Shown in pieces: positions 41,142-48,900 of a stretch of 61,281 nucleotides of DNA (position 1 is its first letter; every line of letters starts with the position of its first letter). The DNA lies in assembly GCA_030753675.1 (NCBI GenBank), contig JASMBU010000004.1, forward strand, positions 1-61,281. The letters are read 5' to 3'. The notes under the pieces were generated by a model that searched no databases, was not told the DNA's origin, and saw nothing but the letters and a program-made list of their open reading frames with translations. The position numbers and the translations under genes are program-made. Source of the DNA: Methylococcales bacterium (GTDB lineage: Bacteria; Pseudomonadota; Gammaproteobacteria; Methylococcales; Methylomonadaceae).

Positions 41142-41328
41142 GTGGGCTGTTCACATGAGCGCCCTATACCTGTGTGTAACGTTGAAAGATAACGAAAAAA
41201 GCCATGATCATCCTAGTAGAATGTTTGAGCCACTACGCAGGATAAGGCTTAAGGGCAGTAAACGGTTTGAACGAATTAGCCGGGGTGAGGGGGATCCACT
41301 TTTTAAAGGTTTTTAGGGGTTACTAGAT

Positions 41329-42204
41329 ATGGCGACTGGACTTTTTGTTATTCTTGATGATGTGGCGATGTTGCTGGAAGACACCGCGCTAATGAGTAAG
41401 GTTGCGGTTAAAAAAACAGTAGGCTTGTTGGGTGATGACCTTGCAGTGAATGCTGAGAAAGCGACTGACTTTCCTGCTGCACGTGAATTGCCTGTTATTT
41501 GGGCGATTACCAAAGGGTCATTCGTTAATAAAATAATTATTTTACCCATCGTTTTTTTATTAAGTAGTTTTTTACCTGAGCTGATTGTGCCGATATTACT
41601 CGTCGGTGGTAGTTATCTTAGTTATGAGGGAACTGAAAAAATATTTGAGTGGTTTTCACGCTATAGTATGAAAGAAGGAGTTGTTCATCAGTCTCTAAAG
41701 GAGACAGGAAAGACCCAAACTGAAGCGATAAAAATTAAAGCTGCCATACGGACTGATTTTATTCTGTCGATTGAAATTATTGTCATTACTTTAGAGACGG
41801 TGATTGATCAGGTTTTGCCTGTTCAGATTATGGTGGTTAGTTTAATCGCTTTACTGGCAACGGTAGGTGTTTATGGTTTTGTCGCTTTTTTAGTTCGAAT
41901 GGATGATGTAGGCCTGTATTTTATTAAACGATCTATTTTATTAACAGGGCTCAAGGCGCGTGGTTTTCGATTGTGTGGTGAGGTTTTAGTTGCTTCTTTA
42001 CCCAAGGTTATTCGGATATTAACGGTTATAGGTACGGTGGCCATGTTAGTGGTTGGTGGTGGTATGTTTGTACACTATGTTGATACGGTACATTCGATGT
42101 TATTTTTTTTGCCGTCGCTGGTAGCGGATTTGGTTTCAGGGTTTGTGGTCGGCACAAGCTTAGTGATGGGTTTGCCAAAAATTCAATCAGTGTTAAATAG
42201 GTGA
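41329..42204 (+). CDS. DUF808 family inner-membrane protein (YedI-like)
   Basis: The 291-residue protein starts MATGLFVILDDVAMLLED, has KTVGLLGDDLAVNAEKA and about seven hydrophobic segments, the standard features of DUF808/YedI. E. coli YedI is an inner-membrane protein of unknown function. The segment EGTEKIFEW is also conserved. It is a single gene; the 187 bases upstream show nothing else I can name. Confidence 0.88.
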   Translation: MATGLFVILDDVAMLLEDTALMSKVAVKKTVGLLGDDLAVNAEKATDFPAARELPVIWAITKGSFVNKIIILPIVFLLSSFLPELIVPILLVGGSYLSYEGTEKIFEWFSRYSMKEGVVHQSLKETGKTQTEAIKIKAAIRTDFILSIEIIVITLETVIDQVLPVQIMVVSLIALLATVGVYGFVAFLVRMDDVGLYFIKRSILLTGLKARGFRLCGEVLVASLPKVIRILTVIGTVAMLVVGGGMFVHYVDTVHSMLFFLPSLVADLVSGFVVGTSLVMGLPKIQSVLNR

Positions 42205-42364
42205 TTTTTTAGATTATAAAAGCACAAGATACTTTTATTTGTTAGCTTGATCAGGATTTGGTGAGGATATAGGGTTTGAAGGTTATTTAAATAGATAAGG
42301 TGGTGTTTTTTGAAATCACGCTATGAGACGGTGTAAGCTTTTCCTAATTATATATAAATCAATA

Positions 42365-43051
42365 ATGAGTTTTTTAAAAGTAGCAATTCATCGGGGTGCA
42401 TTTATAGGCTTGTTTATAGTTTTTATGGCGGGCTGTGCACCCTCTAAAGTCAAAAGATTGGTTTCGCCAACAGAAAACCAAATAATAGAGACTGAAAGCG
42501 CTCAGGTTGATGAATCTGCTTTTCAGTCCAGTATTGTTAGCGTTATGCCCCGTGTTAAAAAAGGCACTGTAAAGCGCTCAGGAAAAGCGAAAGAAACACC
42601 TGTGGTTAAACGCGATGAATTGAATCGTATATTAAAAGTTAAAAATACTGAGGCTATAAATGTAAGCAGTGTAAAGGATGATTCTCAGATTAAACTCGAG
42701 ATGTCTGAGGGAGTAGGACTTTTATCGGATAAGGTTAAAATGCCAGGCATTGCGGCAACTGAAAGAAGCCGCAATGGACATGACGAGAGTATTAAAGAAG
42801 CTAGCAATGTTCATTTAATGTTGGTGGGTACTGCGATTAGCGTTAAAGAGGCTGTGGGTGTTACTTTAACTTTGGAAGGGAGTTGGAGTCAGGTAAAAGA
42901 GACTTTAGTTTCAAGTTCTGAGGTTAATAATAATTATTCTGTGCTGAAAGAGGCAACGAGTATTCAATTGAATCTTACGGGTAATGCGGTAGCGGTGAAA
43001 GTGGCAGAGGATATTCGGCTAAGTCTTGAGGGCAATGCTGTTCGGAATTAA
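42365..43051 (+). CDS. Lipoprotein with five exact 17-residue beta repeats
   Basis: Started at ATG 42365 the protein is 228 residues with lipobox FMAGC (acylated C24); ATG 42323 would add 14 residues. Residues 25-100 are Lys/Glu/Ser-rich and probably disordered. From residue 143, five consecutive units begin every 17 residues (143, 160, 177, 194, 211) with the pattern (I/V/L)KEAxx(V/I)xLxLxG. The third unit is degenerate. Alternating hydrophobics point to one beta strand per unit, as in a beta solenoid. I know no family with this repeat. A small secreted protein follows 27 bases later, probably in the same operon. Function unknown. Confidence 0.75.
   Translation: MSFLKVAIHRGAFIGLFIVFMAGCAPSKVKRLVSPTENQIIETESAQVDESAFQSSIVSVMPRVKKGTVKRSGKAKETPVVKRDELNRILKVKNTEAINVSSVKDDSQIKLEMSEGVGLLSDKVKMPGIAATERSRNGHDESIKEASNVHLMLVGTAISVKEAVGVTLTLEGSWSQVKETLVSSSEVNNNYSVLKEATSIQLNLTGNAVAVKVAEDIRLSLEGNAVRN
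42791..43045 (+). repeat. Five tandem 51-bp coding units (17-residue repeat)
   Basis: Unit starts are at 42791, 42842, 42893, 42944 and 42995, exactly 51 bases apart. The protein units keep the KEA start and the LxLxG strand, but the DNA copies have diverged strongly, so this is an old protein repeat and not a recent DNA duplication. Confidence 0.8.
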
Positions 43052-43078
43052 AGAAAATAATAATAGGAAGTGAAAGGT

Positions 43079-43411
43079 ATGAATATTTTTTTAAAAATAA
43101 TTATGTTACTGATAGTCACTCTAGGGAGTGCCTACGCTGAGGTCACGCATCGTATCAGTGGCACAATCAATGTTACAAAAGTCGCTGAAGATGATGCTGT
43201 TAATATTCGATGTGTGTTGATGGAGAAAAAAGGAGGGAGTCGTTTTCGGTATTTTGAAAAAAAGGTTAATGTCGTGTTAAATTCAAAGGGTATGTCGACT
43301 TGGGAACTTAACTGGAAAGATAAGGATGAGAAATATGACCGGTATAGCTGTAAAGCCTACTGTGATGGGTGCTCCGGTGATACTCAATATGCTAATATAG
43401 GAAATTTTTAA
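43079..43411 (+). CDS. Small secreted protein, unknown function
   Basis: Started at ATG 43079, 9 bases after AGGAAG, the product is 110 residues. A signal peptide ends at GSAYA, giving a mature protein of about 90 residues starting EVTHRISGTINV. It is Lys-rich, probably beta-structured, and has Cys residues clustered near the C-terminus (YSCKAYCDGCSG). It follows the 17-residue repeat lipoprotein by 27 bases, so the two may work together at the envelope. The family is not recognised. Confidence 0.65.
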   Translation: MNIFLKIIMLLIVTLGSAYAEVTHRISGTINVTKVAEDDAVNIRCVLMEKKGGSRFRYFEKKVNVVLNSKGMSTWELNWKDKDEKYDRYSCKAYCDGCSGDTQYANIGNF

Positions 43412-43484
43412 AGCAATGCTGTGCGCAATGCGCTCTGTCTATAGGTTAGCATTTACGCTTAAATAACTTAAATTGGAACTAATC

Positions 43485-43826
43485 ATGAGTCCATTACCCG
43501 ATTGTCCGCAGTGCAATTCTTCCTATACGTATGAAGATGGCGTGTTATATGTTTGTCCTGAATGTGCACATGAATGGGGTGCAAGTTCGGATGATGACGA
43601 TTCGAGTGATCATTTGGTTGTTAAGGATTCAAATGGGAATATGCTGACTGATGGCGATACAGTTTCAGTCATTAAGGACCTTAAAGTTAAAGGTTCTTCA
43701 ACGGTTGTTAAAGTAGGGACTAAAGTTAAAAATATTCGCTTGGTGGATAGTGATCATAATATTGATTGTAAAATTGTGGGTATTGGTGCAATGAAATTAA
43801 AATCTGAATTTGTGAAAAAAGTTTAG
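43485..43826 (+). CDS. yjdM: PhnA/YjdM family zinc-ribbon protein
   Basis: Started at ATG 43485, 6 bases after GGAAC, the protein is 113 residues. It has an N-terminal zinc ribbon (CPQC at about 9-12, CPEC at about 27-30) and the C-terminal PhnA fold with [22 protein letters not shown]. It was named PhnA after the E. coli phosphonate locus, but YjdM is not required for phosphonate use and its role is unknown. A 12-base acidic insert (SSDDDDSSD) links the domains. Confidence 0.92.
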   Translation: MSPLPDCPQCNSSYTYEDGVLYVCPECAHEWGASSDDDDSSDHLVVKDSNGNMLTDGDTVSVIKDLKVKGSSTVVKVGTKVKNIRLVDSDHNIDCKIVGIGAMKLKSEFVKKV

Positions 43827-44033
43827 TGATTGAGGCATGCTAACTGATAGCAGCATGTTATGGCAGGGTTGCGGTAATTCAGTTAGCCGTCAGAGCTCTT
43901 TGGCGTGAGGTTGAACTATTGTTGTTTTCTTTTGTCATAACCACAGTGCGTGGAGAATATGGCATGTTTCTGCTTTTTTATTACAACCTTTTAGCAAAGT
44001 GCCAGCTTTTTTATTAAGTGGCCATCACGCACT
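43827..44033. other. Intergenic stretch before terminator
   Basis: Part of a 375-base gap between yjdM and the VF530 gene. No ORF or known RNA is visible. A small CATGCT/AGCATG inverted repeat at about 43838-43858 lies just after yjdM. Confidence 0.4.
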
Positions 44034-44075
44034 ATAAGGGCGCATTTTTGATTTATCAGAATGTGCCCTTATTTA
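44034..44075 (+). terminator. Hairpin terminator, 13-bp stem
   Basis: ATAAGGGCGCATT pairs with AATGTGCCCTTAT (one G-T pair) and is followed by TTTATTGG. It shares the AATGYGCC core with the terminator at 32766. It lies more than 200 bases after yjdM, so it may belong to an unseen transcript in this gap. Confidence 0.7.
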
Positions 44076-44201
44076 TTGGTGATTGTTATTTTTTATTAAG
44101 AGAGCAACGTAAATCATCTTTGGTTTCTTAGGGTAAAGTATAATGATTTTTTCTCAAAATATTGATGAAAGCAATCCCTGAGTTACTACTGTAAAGCAAT
44201 C

Positions 44202-44465
44202 ATGTTAGCAAATAAGTATCAAGCAAAGAATCGAGATCCACTGCATGGAATCACCTTGAAAATGATAGTGACCCAGTTAACAGAATATTATGGTTGGGAA
44301 GCATTAGCCAAGAGCATTAATATTAACTGTTTTAAAAGTGATCCTAGTATTAATTCAAGTCTGAAGTTTTTACGAAAGACCCCGTGGGCAAGAGAGAAAG
44401 TTGAACAACATTATTTGAAAATGAAATGGTTGAAAGAAAGTGCCACTAAATCTGATCATCGCTAA
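44202..44465 (+). CDS. VF530 / DUF2132 family protein
   Basis: The 87-residue protein matches the VF530 family: [44 protein letters not shown] and VEQHYL. The Vibrio fischeri member has a small helical fold with double-stranded DNA-binding activity proposed from structure. Function in cells is not known. It has no signal peptide. Confidence 0.9.
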   Translation: MLANKYQAKNRDPLHGITLKMIVTQLTEYYGWEALAKSININCFKSDPSINSSLKFLRKTPWAREKVEQHYLKMKWLKESATKSDHR

Positions 44466-44604
44466 GTAATAGATATTTTTTGAATGCAATGGGTTGTTTT
44501 TTAGGTTGTTGAGTGAGAATTTGGAGTAATTTCTGATTCAAGAGCCGGTATTTTTTGTTTTGTAATATAGAGATAGTCTTAATTATGGGAGGTTTTTTTA
44601 AGAA

Positions 44605-44817
44605 ATGAGGATTGTTGAAATTTCAAGAGAGCCGGTTGAGCTCTATAAAATTCTTAAGTTTGAAGGGCTCGCTGCTAGTGGTGCAGAAGCTAAAGAAGTC
44701 ATTGCGGCCGGTCAGGTTTTAGTCAATGGCCAGGTTGAAGTTAGAAAGCGTAAGAAAATAGTTTCGGGTGATATTGTGTTATTTGGTGAAGATGAAATTC
44801 AGATTCAAATTGACTAA
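44605..44817 (+). CDS. ybcJ: S4-domain RNA-binding protein (YbcJ-like)
   Basis: The 70-residue protein is a lone S4 domain: ELYKILKFEGLAASGAEAK then GQVLVNGQVEVRKRKKI. It matches the YbcJ/RlbA group thought to bind RNA at the ribosome. GGGAGG lies upstream with good spacing. A 7-bp hairpin (ATCCTTT/AAAGGAT, 44828-44844) follows the stop but has no T-run. Confidence 0.88.
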   Translation: MRIVEISREPVELYKILKFEGLAASGAEAKEVIAAGQVLVNGQVEVRKRKKIVSGDIVLFGEDEIQIQID

Positions 44818-45007
44818 TCATGTTGATATCCTTTATAAAAGGATGAAAAGGTAGTAATTAAAAGCACGTAGGACCAAAGGTAATCGTTTGCGTTTTGATA
44901 ACAGCTCGGCTTTGTTCGTTTTTTCTTAAAAAGGTACAAGACTAAGTATGTGTTAGGTGTAAAAAAGCTTATAATGAGCAATTGATATTAATTAGGAGAG
45001 GGTAATT

Positions 45008-45331
45008 ATGACGTTTAATAAAATAGTGGTAATGGTATTTATTTCGCTGTTAGCTATATCAACAACCAGCCAGGCGCAAAGTGCAAGAGATAATAAGTAT
45101 TTCGCTCAACAGATAGAGATTGATAAAAAGAAACGTGCCAAACGTGCGTTAAAGCTACAACAGCGAGCAGAAGCCGCTGCCGCTAAGGCTCAAGCACCCG
45201 TAGCTGCTCCAGTTGCGAAGTCTAAGAGTTCGACTGCCGCTCCTGCTGTGATGGGCAATTGTAAACAAATGCAGGCGCATTATAAGAAAATGTGTATGAC
45301 TAAAGGCGATATGATCCGCTGGGTGAAATAA
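45008..45331 (+). CDS. Small secreted Ala/Lys-rich protein
   Basis: The 107-residue product has a signal peptide cleaved after TSQA (about residue 23). The mature part has a basic helical stretch (IDKKKRAKRALKLQQRAEAAAAKAQ), an Ala/Pro linker and a C-terminal GNCKQMQAHYKKMCM segment with two Cys residues ten apart. GGAGAGGG is the ribosome-binding site. The layout suggests a periplasmic adaptor, but no family is recognised. Confidence 0.65.
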   Translation: MTFNKIVVMVFISLLAISTTSQAQSARDNKYFAQQIEIDKKKRAKRALKLQQRAEAAAAKAQAPVAAPVAKSKSSTAAPAVMGNCKQMQAHYKKMCMTKGDMIRWVK

Positions 45332-45466
45332 GTAATTTTACGAACAATCAATTAGTTGTTTCCGGAAAAACATTCACCGAGGGGTTGTGATTTTCCTCGT
45401 TTAAATTACATTTAAAACGGTATGTTGAGTTAGTTGCTGACATACTGTTTTCTTTCTTAAGTGTGG
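45332..45466. other. Intergenic stretch with a minor hairpin
   Basis: Part of a 335-base convergent gap. CGAGG/CCTCG at about 45378-45406 followed by TTTAAATT may be a weak terminator for the preceding gene. Nothing else is seen. Confidence 0.4.
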
Positions 45467-45502
45467 GGCGTATTCTAACAAGTGTTGGAGTACGCCTTTT
45501 TT
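45467..45502 (+). terminator. Intrinsic terminator, 14-bp stem
   Basis: GGCGTATTCTAACA pairs with TGTTGGAGTACGCC (two G-T pairs) around a 2-base AG loop and is followed by six T. It shares GGCGTATTCT with the terminator at 32766. Confidence 0.82.
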
Positions 45503-45623
45503 ATTACGTGTATTTCGGCCGCATGAGAGTGTTTCAGTAGAAGCATTGCCTTTGGATGTTGTTTATTTGAGAAAGACAACAGTGAATCAATTCTTGTTTA
45601 AAATTAGAGAGGATCTTATAGCC

Positions 45624-45651
45624 CTATCGGTCTTTCAAGAAAGACCGATAG
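45624..45651. repeat. Perfect 13-bp hairpin beyond the ybiT stop
   Basis: CTATCGGTCTTTC and GAAAGACCGATAG are exact complements around AA. It sits 15 bases beyond the ybiT stop codon on the minus strand and has no T-run, so it may stabilise the 3' end of the mRNA or bind a protein. Confidence 0.7.
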
Positions 45652-45666
45652 ACCTGAGCGATTTAT

Positions 45667-47250
45667 TTATGATTGACTGGCAAGATAGTCTTCATAGTTT
45701 CCTTTAAAGTCAATAATACCCTCGTCAGTAAATTCGAGTATACGCGTTGCTAATGACGATACAAATTCACGGTCATGGCTTACAAAGAATAAAGTACCTG
45801 GATAATTGTCCAGTGCTAAATTCAGGGATTCAATGGATTCCATGTCTAAGTGATTGGTGGGTTCATCCATCATCATAATATTGGCGCGCTCTAACATGAG
45901 TTTACCAAATATCATGCGACCCTTTTCGCCACCTGAGAGGACGTTTACTTTTTTATCGATGTTATTTTGAGAAAACAATAAGCGACCGAGGGTGCCACGA
46001 ATGACTTGGTCGTCATCTTGGGGCTGGCGCCATTGATTCATCCATTCAATTAACGGTAAGTTTTGTGAGAAATAATCGGCGCTATCTTGAGGGTAATAAG
46101 AAATGTTGGCATTTTCTGACCATTTGATGGTGCCATTTGTCGTGTTTATTTCATTCATTAAACACTTTAATAACGTGGTTTTACCGATTCCATTAGGTCC
46201 AATAATCGCAACACGCTCGCCCACTTCGATCATTAAGTCTAAATTTTGAAACAGTTGCTCATCAAAGCTTTTACTTAATCCTTGGGCCTCCAAGGCTAAA
46301 CGATGAAGTTTTTTATCTTGATCAAAACGAATAAAAGGATTTTGACGACTTGAGGGTTTAATTTCAGCAAGATTTATTTTTTCTAATTGCTTTGCACGGG
46401 AGGTTGCTTGTTTTGATTTTGAGGCGTTTGCAGAAAACCGACTTACAAAGGCTTTAAGTTCGGTGATTTGTGCTTTTTTCTTGGCATTTTCAGCTTGGAG
46501 ACTTTCAGTTACCTGTGTGGCAGCAGTCATATAATCATCATAAGAGCCGGGGTAGATGCGAACTTCACCATAATCTAAATCGGCCATATGGGTACAAACA
46601 CTGTTTAGGAAATGGCGGTCATGTGAAACAATAACCATTGTGCAGTTGCGTTCATTGAGTATATCTTCTAGCCAACGAATGGCGTTAATGTCTAGGTTAT
46701 TGGTGGGTTCGTCAAGTAACAGAATATCAGGTTCAGAGAATAAGGCTTGAGCGAGTAGAACGCGTAATTTCCAACCGGGGGCCACTTCACTCATTAAGCC
46801 ATAATGTTGTTCAACAGGGATACCCACGCCAGCTAAGAGTTCACTGGCGCGTGCTTCTGCAGAATAACCATCCATTTCAGCAAATTGAGACTCAAGATCG
46901 CCTGCCCGCATGCCGTCTTTTTCAGATATTTCAGATTTTGCGTAGATGGCATCACGTTCTGATTTGACCGCCCAGAGTTCGTCATGACCCATAATTACGG
47001 TATCGATGACTGCAGATGTTTCGTAGGCAAATTGATCTTGTTTTAATTTCCCAATACGTTCGTGAAGGTCTTTGGATACATTTCCCGATGAGGGCTCGAG
47101 GTCTCCCCCCAGTATTTTCATAAAGGTTGATTTTCCACAGCCATTAGCGCCAATAAGGCCATAACGGTTGTTGTTTCCAAATTTAACTGAGACATCTTCA
47201 AAGAGTGGTTTTGCACCAAATTGCATGGTGATATTGGCAGTTGCGAGCAT
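45667..47250 (-). CDS. ybiT: ABC-F family ATPase YbiT
   Basis: Started at ATG 47250, which has AGGAA just upstream, the protein is 527 residues; the ATG at 47310 would add 20 unrelated residues. It has two ABC cassettes (Walker [10 protein letters not shown] and [22 protein letters not shown] signature; [11 protein letters not shown] and [10 protein letters not shown]) joined by the helical P-site tRNA interaction linker. The start [18 protein letters not shown] is closest to YbiT. ABC-F proteins act on stalled or initiating ribosomes; the precise task of YbiT is not settled. Confidence 0.94.
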   Translation of the reverse strand: MLATANITMQFGAKPLFEDVSVKFGNNNRYGLIGANGCGKSTFMKILGGDLEPSSGNVSKDLHERIGKLKQDQFAYETSAVIDTVIMGHDELWAVKSERDAIYAKSEISEKDGMRAGDLESQFAEMDGYSAEARASELLAGVGIPVEQHYGLMSEVAPGWKLRVLLAQALFSEPDILLLDEPTNNLDINAIRWLEDILNERNCTMVIVSHDRHFLNSVCTHMADLDYGEVRIYPGSYDDYMTAATQVTESLQAENAKKKAQITELKAFVSRFSANASKSKQATSRAKQLEKINLAEIKPSSRQNPFIRFDQDKKLHRLALEAQGLSKSFDEQLFQNLDLMIEVGERVAIIGPNGIGKTTLLKCLMNEINTTNGTIKWSENANISYYPQDSADYFSQNLPLIEWMNQWRQPQDDDQVIRGTLGRLLFSQNNIDKKVNVLSGGEKGRMIFGKLMLERANIMMMDEPTNHLDMESIESLNLALDNYPGTLFFVSHDREFVSSLATRILEFTDEGIIDFKGNYEDYLASQS

Positions 47251-47429
47251 TTTTTTCCTAGCTAATAAAAAGTAGATACCGTGGGCTTGACAGGTGTACC
47301 GTAAAAACACTCAAGGTGTAAGTGAATTTTTTTTAAGGGAGCAAATTATACGTTGTTTTATTTGTTATATGGGATTCTTTGTCTTTTAACGTAAATAAAA
47401 TGTAAAAAAAGACGTGCGCTTTTCACCGG

Positions 47430-47561
47430 TTAAGAAAGGCTTACAGAAGTATTAATTGAGTTATGACATTGTATAAAAAAGATAATACCTGCTATTAGAA
47501 TAAATAAGGGTAATAGAGCCGTCACGACAACCCATTTAAGAATATTCATTGTAAAACTCAT
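47430..47561 (-). CDS. Possible 43-residue single-helix membrane protein
   Basis: The minus strand encodes 43 residues with a short N-terminus, one hydrophobic helix (about residues 10-30, WVVVTALLPLFILIAGIIFF) and a polar tail. Start alternatives are ATG 47561 and ATG 47549; neither has a clear Shine-Dalgarno. It resembles small stress membrane proteins in size only. It could also be a chance ORF. Confidence 0.35.
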   Translation of the reverse strand: MSFTMNILKWVVVTALLPLFILIAGIIFFIQCHNSINTSVSLS

Positions 47562-47611
47562 TATATTATATTGATGAGAATAGTATAAGAATTGCAAGGC
47601 ATTTAGTCACT

Positions 47612-47626
47612 GTGGCAAATTGCCAC
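47612..47626. promoter_or_regulatory. Operator-like palindrome GTGGCAA-A-TTGCCAC
   Basis: Two perfect 7-bp arms separated by one base lie in a gene-poor stretch, 51 bases upstream of the small ORF at 47561 and between it and the broken small membrane gene. It has the size and symmetry of a dimeric repressor site. No matching regulator is in the window. Confidence 0.45.
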
Positions 47627-47678
47627 TGAGTCAGATTGTCGCTGATATTTTGTTAATAAATTTTCCAGTGACGGTTTG

Positions 47679-47954
47679 TTAACGCGATCGGTATTTTTTA
47701 AATGTCGCTTCATCAAACGGTTCACCTAAAACAAATGCGGTTAATTTATTCATCCGTACAGAGCGGTAAAGAAACCAAGACTAGGGGGTGCAAATAATCA
47801 TTGCTAGAGTCGTATTTGAGATAACAGAATAGCTCAGTAAAACGGTAACTAGGCTAAAGTAAGGGATAGTAAATACTGTGGCCCAGGTTGAAATAACCAA
47901 AGACCACCGGAGAAAACGTTCAGATTTGGTTTTATGTAGAGAATTGTGACTCAT
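47679..47954 (-). pseudogene. Small membrane protein interrupted by an in-frame TAG
   Basis: From ATG 47954 the minus strand reads 57 residues with two hydrophobic helices (WSLVISTWATVF and YFSLVTVLLSYSVI regions) to a TAG at 47781-47783. The same frame continues for 33 residues (SWFLYRSVRMNKLTAFVLG and onward to YRSR) to a TAA. The downstream part reads like coding sequence, so the gene was probably one unit of about 91 residues; TAG could be a former CAG. The family is unknown. It may also be two unrelated chance ORFs. Confidence 0.4.
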
Positions 47955-48098
47955 AATCAGTTAGTAATTTAAAGGGAGTGTTGTGAAATCAGGAAAAAAT
48001 CAATGAATCAGGTAACAGGTTGAAGTCTAAATACCTAAAAATGATTAAGCCCCTATGTTATATTGCTAACTTCTTATAATGGGAATGAGAGGGTTTAT

Positions 48099-48629
48099 AT
48101 GAAATTTCTTACAGCACTTTCTTTAAGTATTGCAGGTTTAGCAGGAGTAGCTACTTTTTTGGCGGTAGGTCCATTGAGTGGGATTTTCTTTATTTGGGCG
48201 GCAACTATTGCATGGGCAACTTATTTTGCCTTAGGCGGAGATGGTGATGCGGCCAAAAACACCGGTGTTTGCGGCATTTTTGGTGTTTTTATGGCATGGT
48301 ATGCGGCAACGCTTATTGCCAATATTTCACCCACAGCGGCGCTTGGTTTTCCTTTGATGGCAGCTATCATAGTTACTGTTACAGTTGCTGCAATGTGTTT
48401 GGCCGCTAATATTAAATTATTTGCAGCCATTCCTGCTAGTGTATTAGGTTATTCTGCAACCTTTGCATATCTCTTGCAAACGCCAGATAAGTTATCAAAA
48501 GAGGTCCTAACAGGCCATTCTTGGGACAATCCAATGATTATTATTTCTTTTTCATTTATTGTCGGTATTGGTTTTGCTATAGCGTCAAATAAATTAGCGA
48601 CCTCTTTAACTACGGTTAGTGATGATTGA
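48099..48629 (+). CDS. DUF1097 inner-membrane protein
   Basis: Started at ATG 48099, after AGAGGG, the protein is 176 residues; an upstream in-frame ATG at 48063 is less likely. It has about five to six hydrophobic helices rich in Ala and Gly, with GPLSGIFFIWAATIAWATYFALGG typical in part of DUF1097 (E. coli YcdZ). The function is unknown. It ends at a good terminator. Confidence 0.82.
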   Translation: MKFLTALSLSIAGLAGVATFLAVGPLSGIFFIWAATIAWATYFALGGDGDAAKNTGVCGIFGVFMAWYAATLIANISPTAALGFPLMAAIIVTVTVAAMCLAANIKLFAAIPASVLGYSATFAYLLQTPDKLSKEVLTGHSWDNPMIIISFSFIVGIGFAIASNKLATSLTTVSDD

Positions 48630-48713
48630 GGAGTTTGGGTAAGATGAGGCTTTTTTTAAAGGCATCAGTCGCGATAAGACATAACTGGTTTAATTGTTAG
48701 TTATGTTGTCAAC

Positions 48714-48747
48714 AAAGGCCTTACTGTTTCTGACGTAAGGCCTTTTT
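48714..48747 (+). terminator. Intrinsic terminator after DUF1097 gene
   Basis: AAAGGCCTTAC and GTAAGGCCTTT form a perfect 11-bp stem with a 10-base loop and a T5 tail. Confidence 0.88.
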
Positions 48748-48900
48748 ATCGTTGAGTGTTTTTATGTCCTTTAGGTCAGTGAGAAACGTTACTGATTAAC
48801 ACGACGATTAATAATATCACGGTAGTATTTCTGAGTAGCCATGATGATAGATTTAATTTCAAAGAGCGTATGTTTTAGCGTTAGTTAAAACAATAATTTT

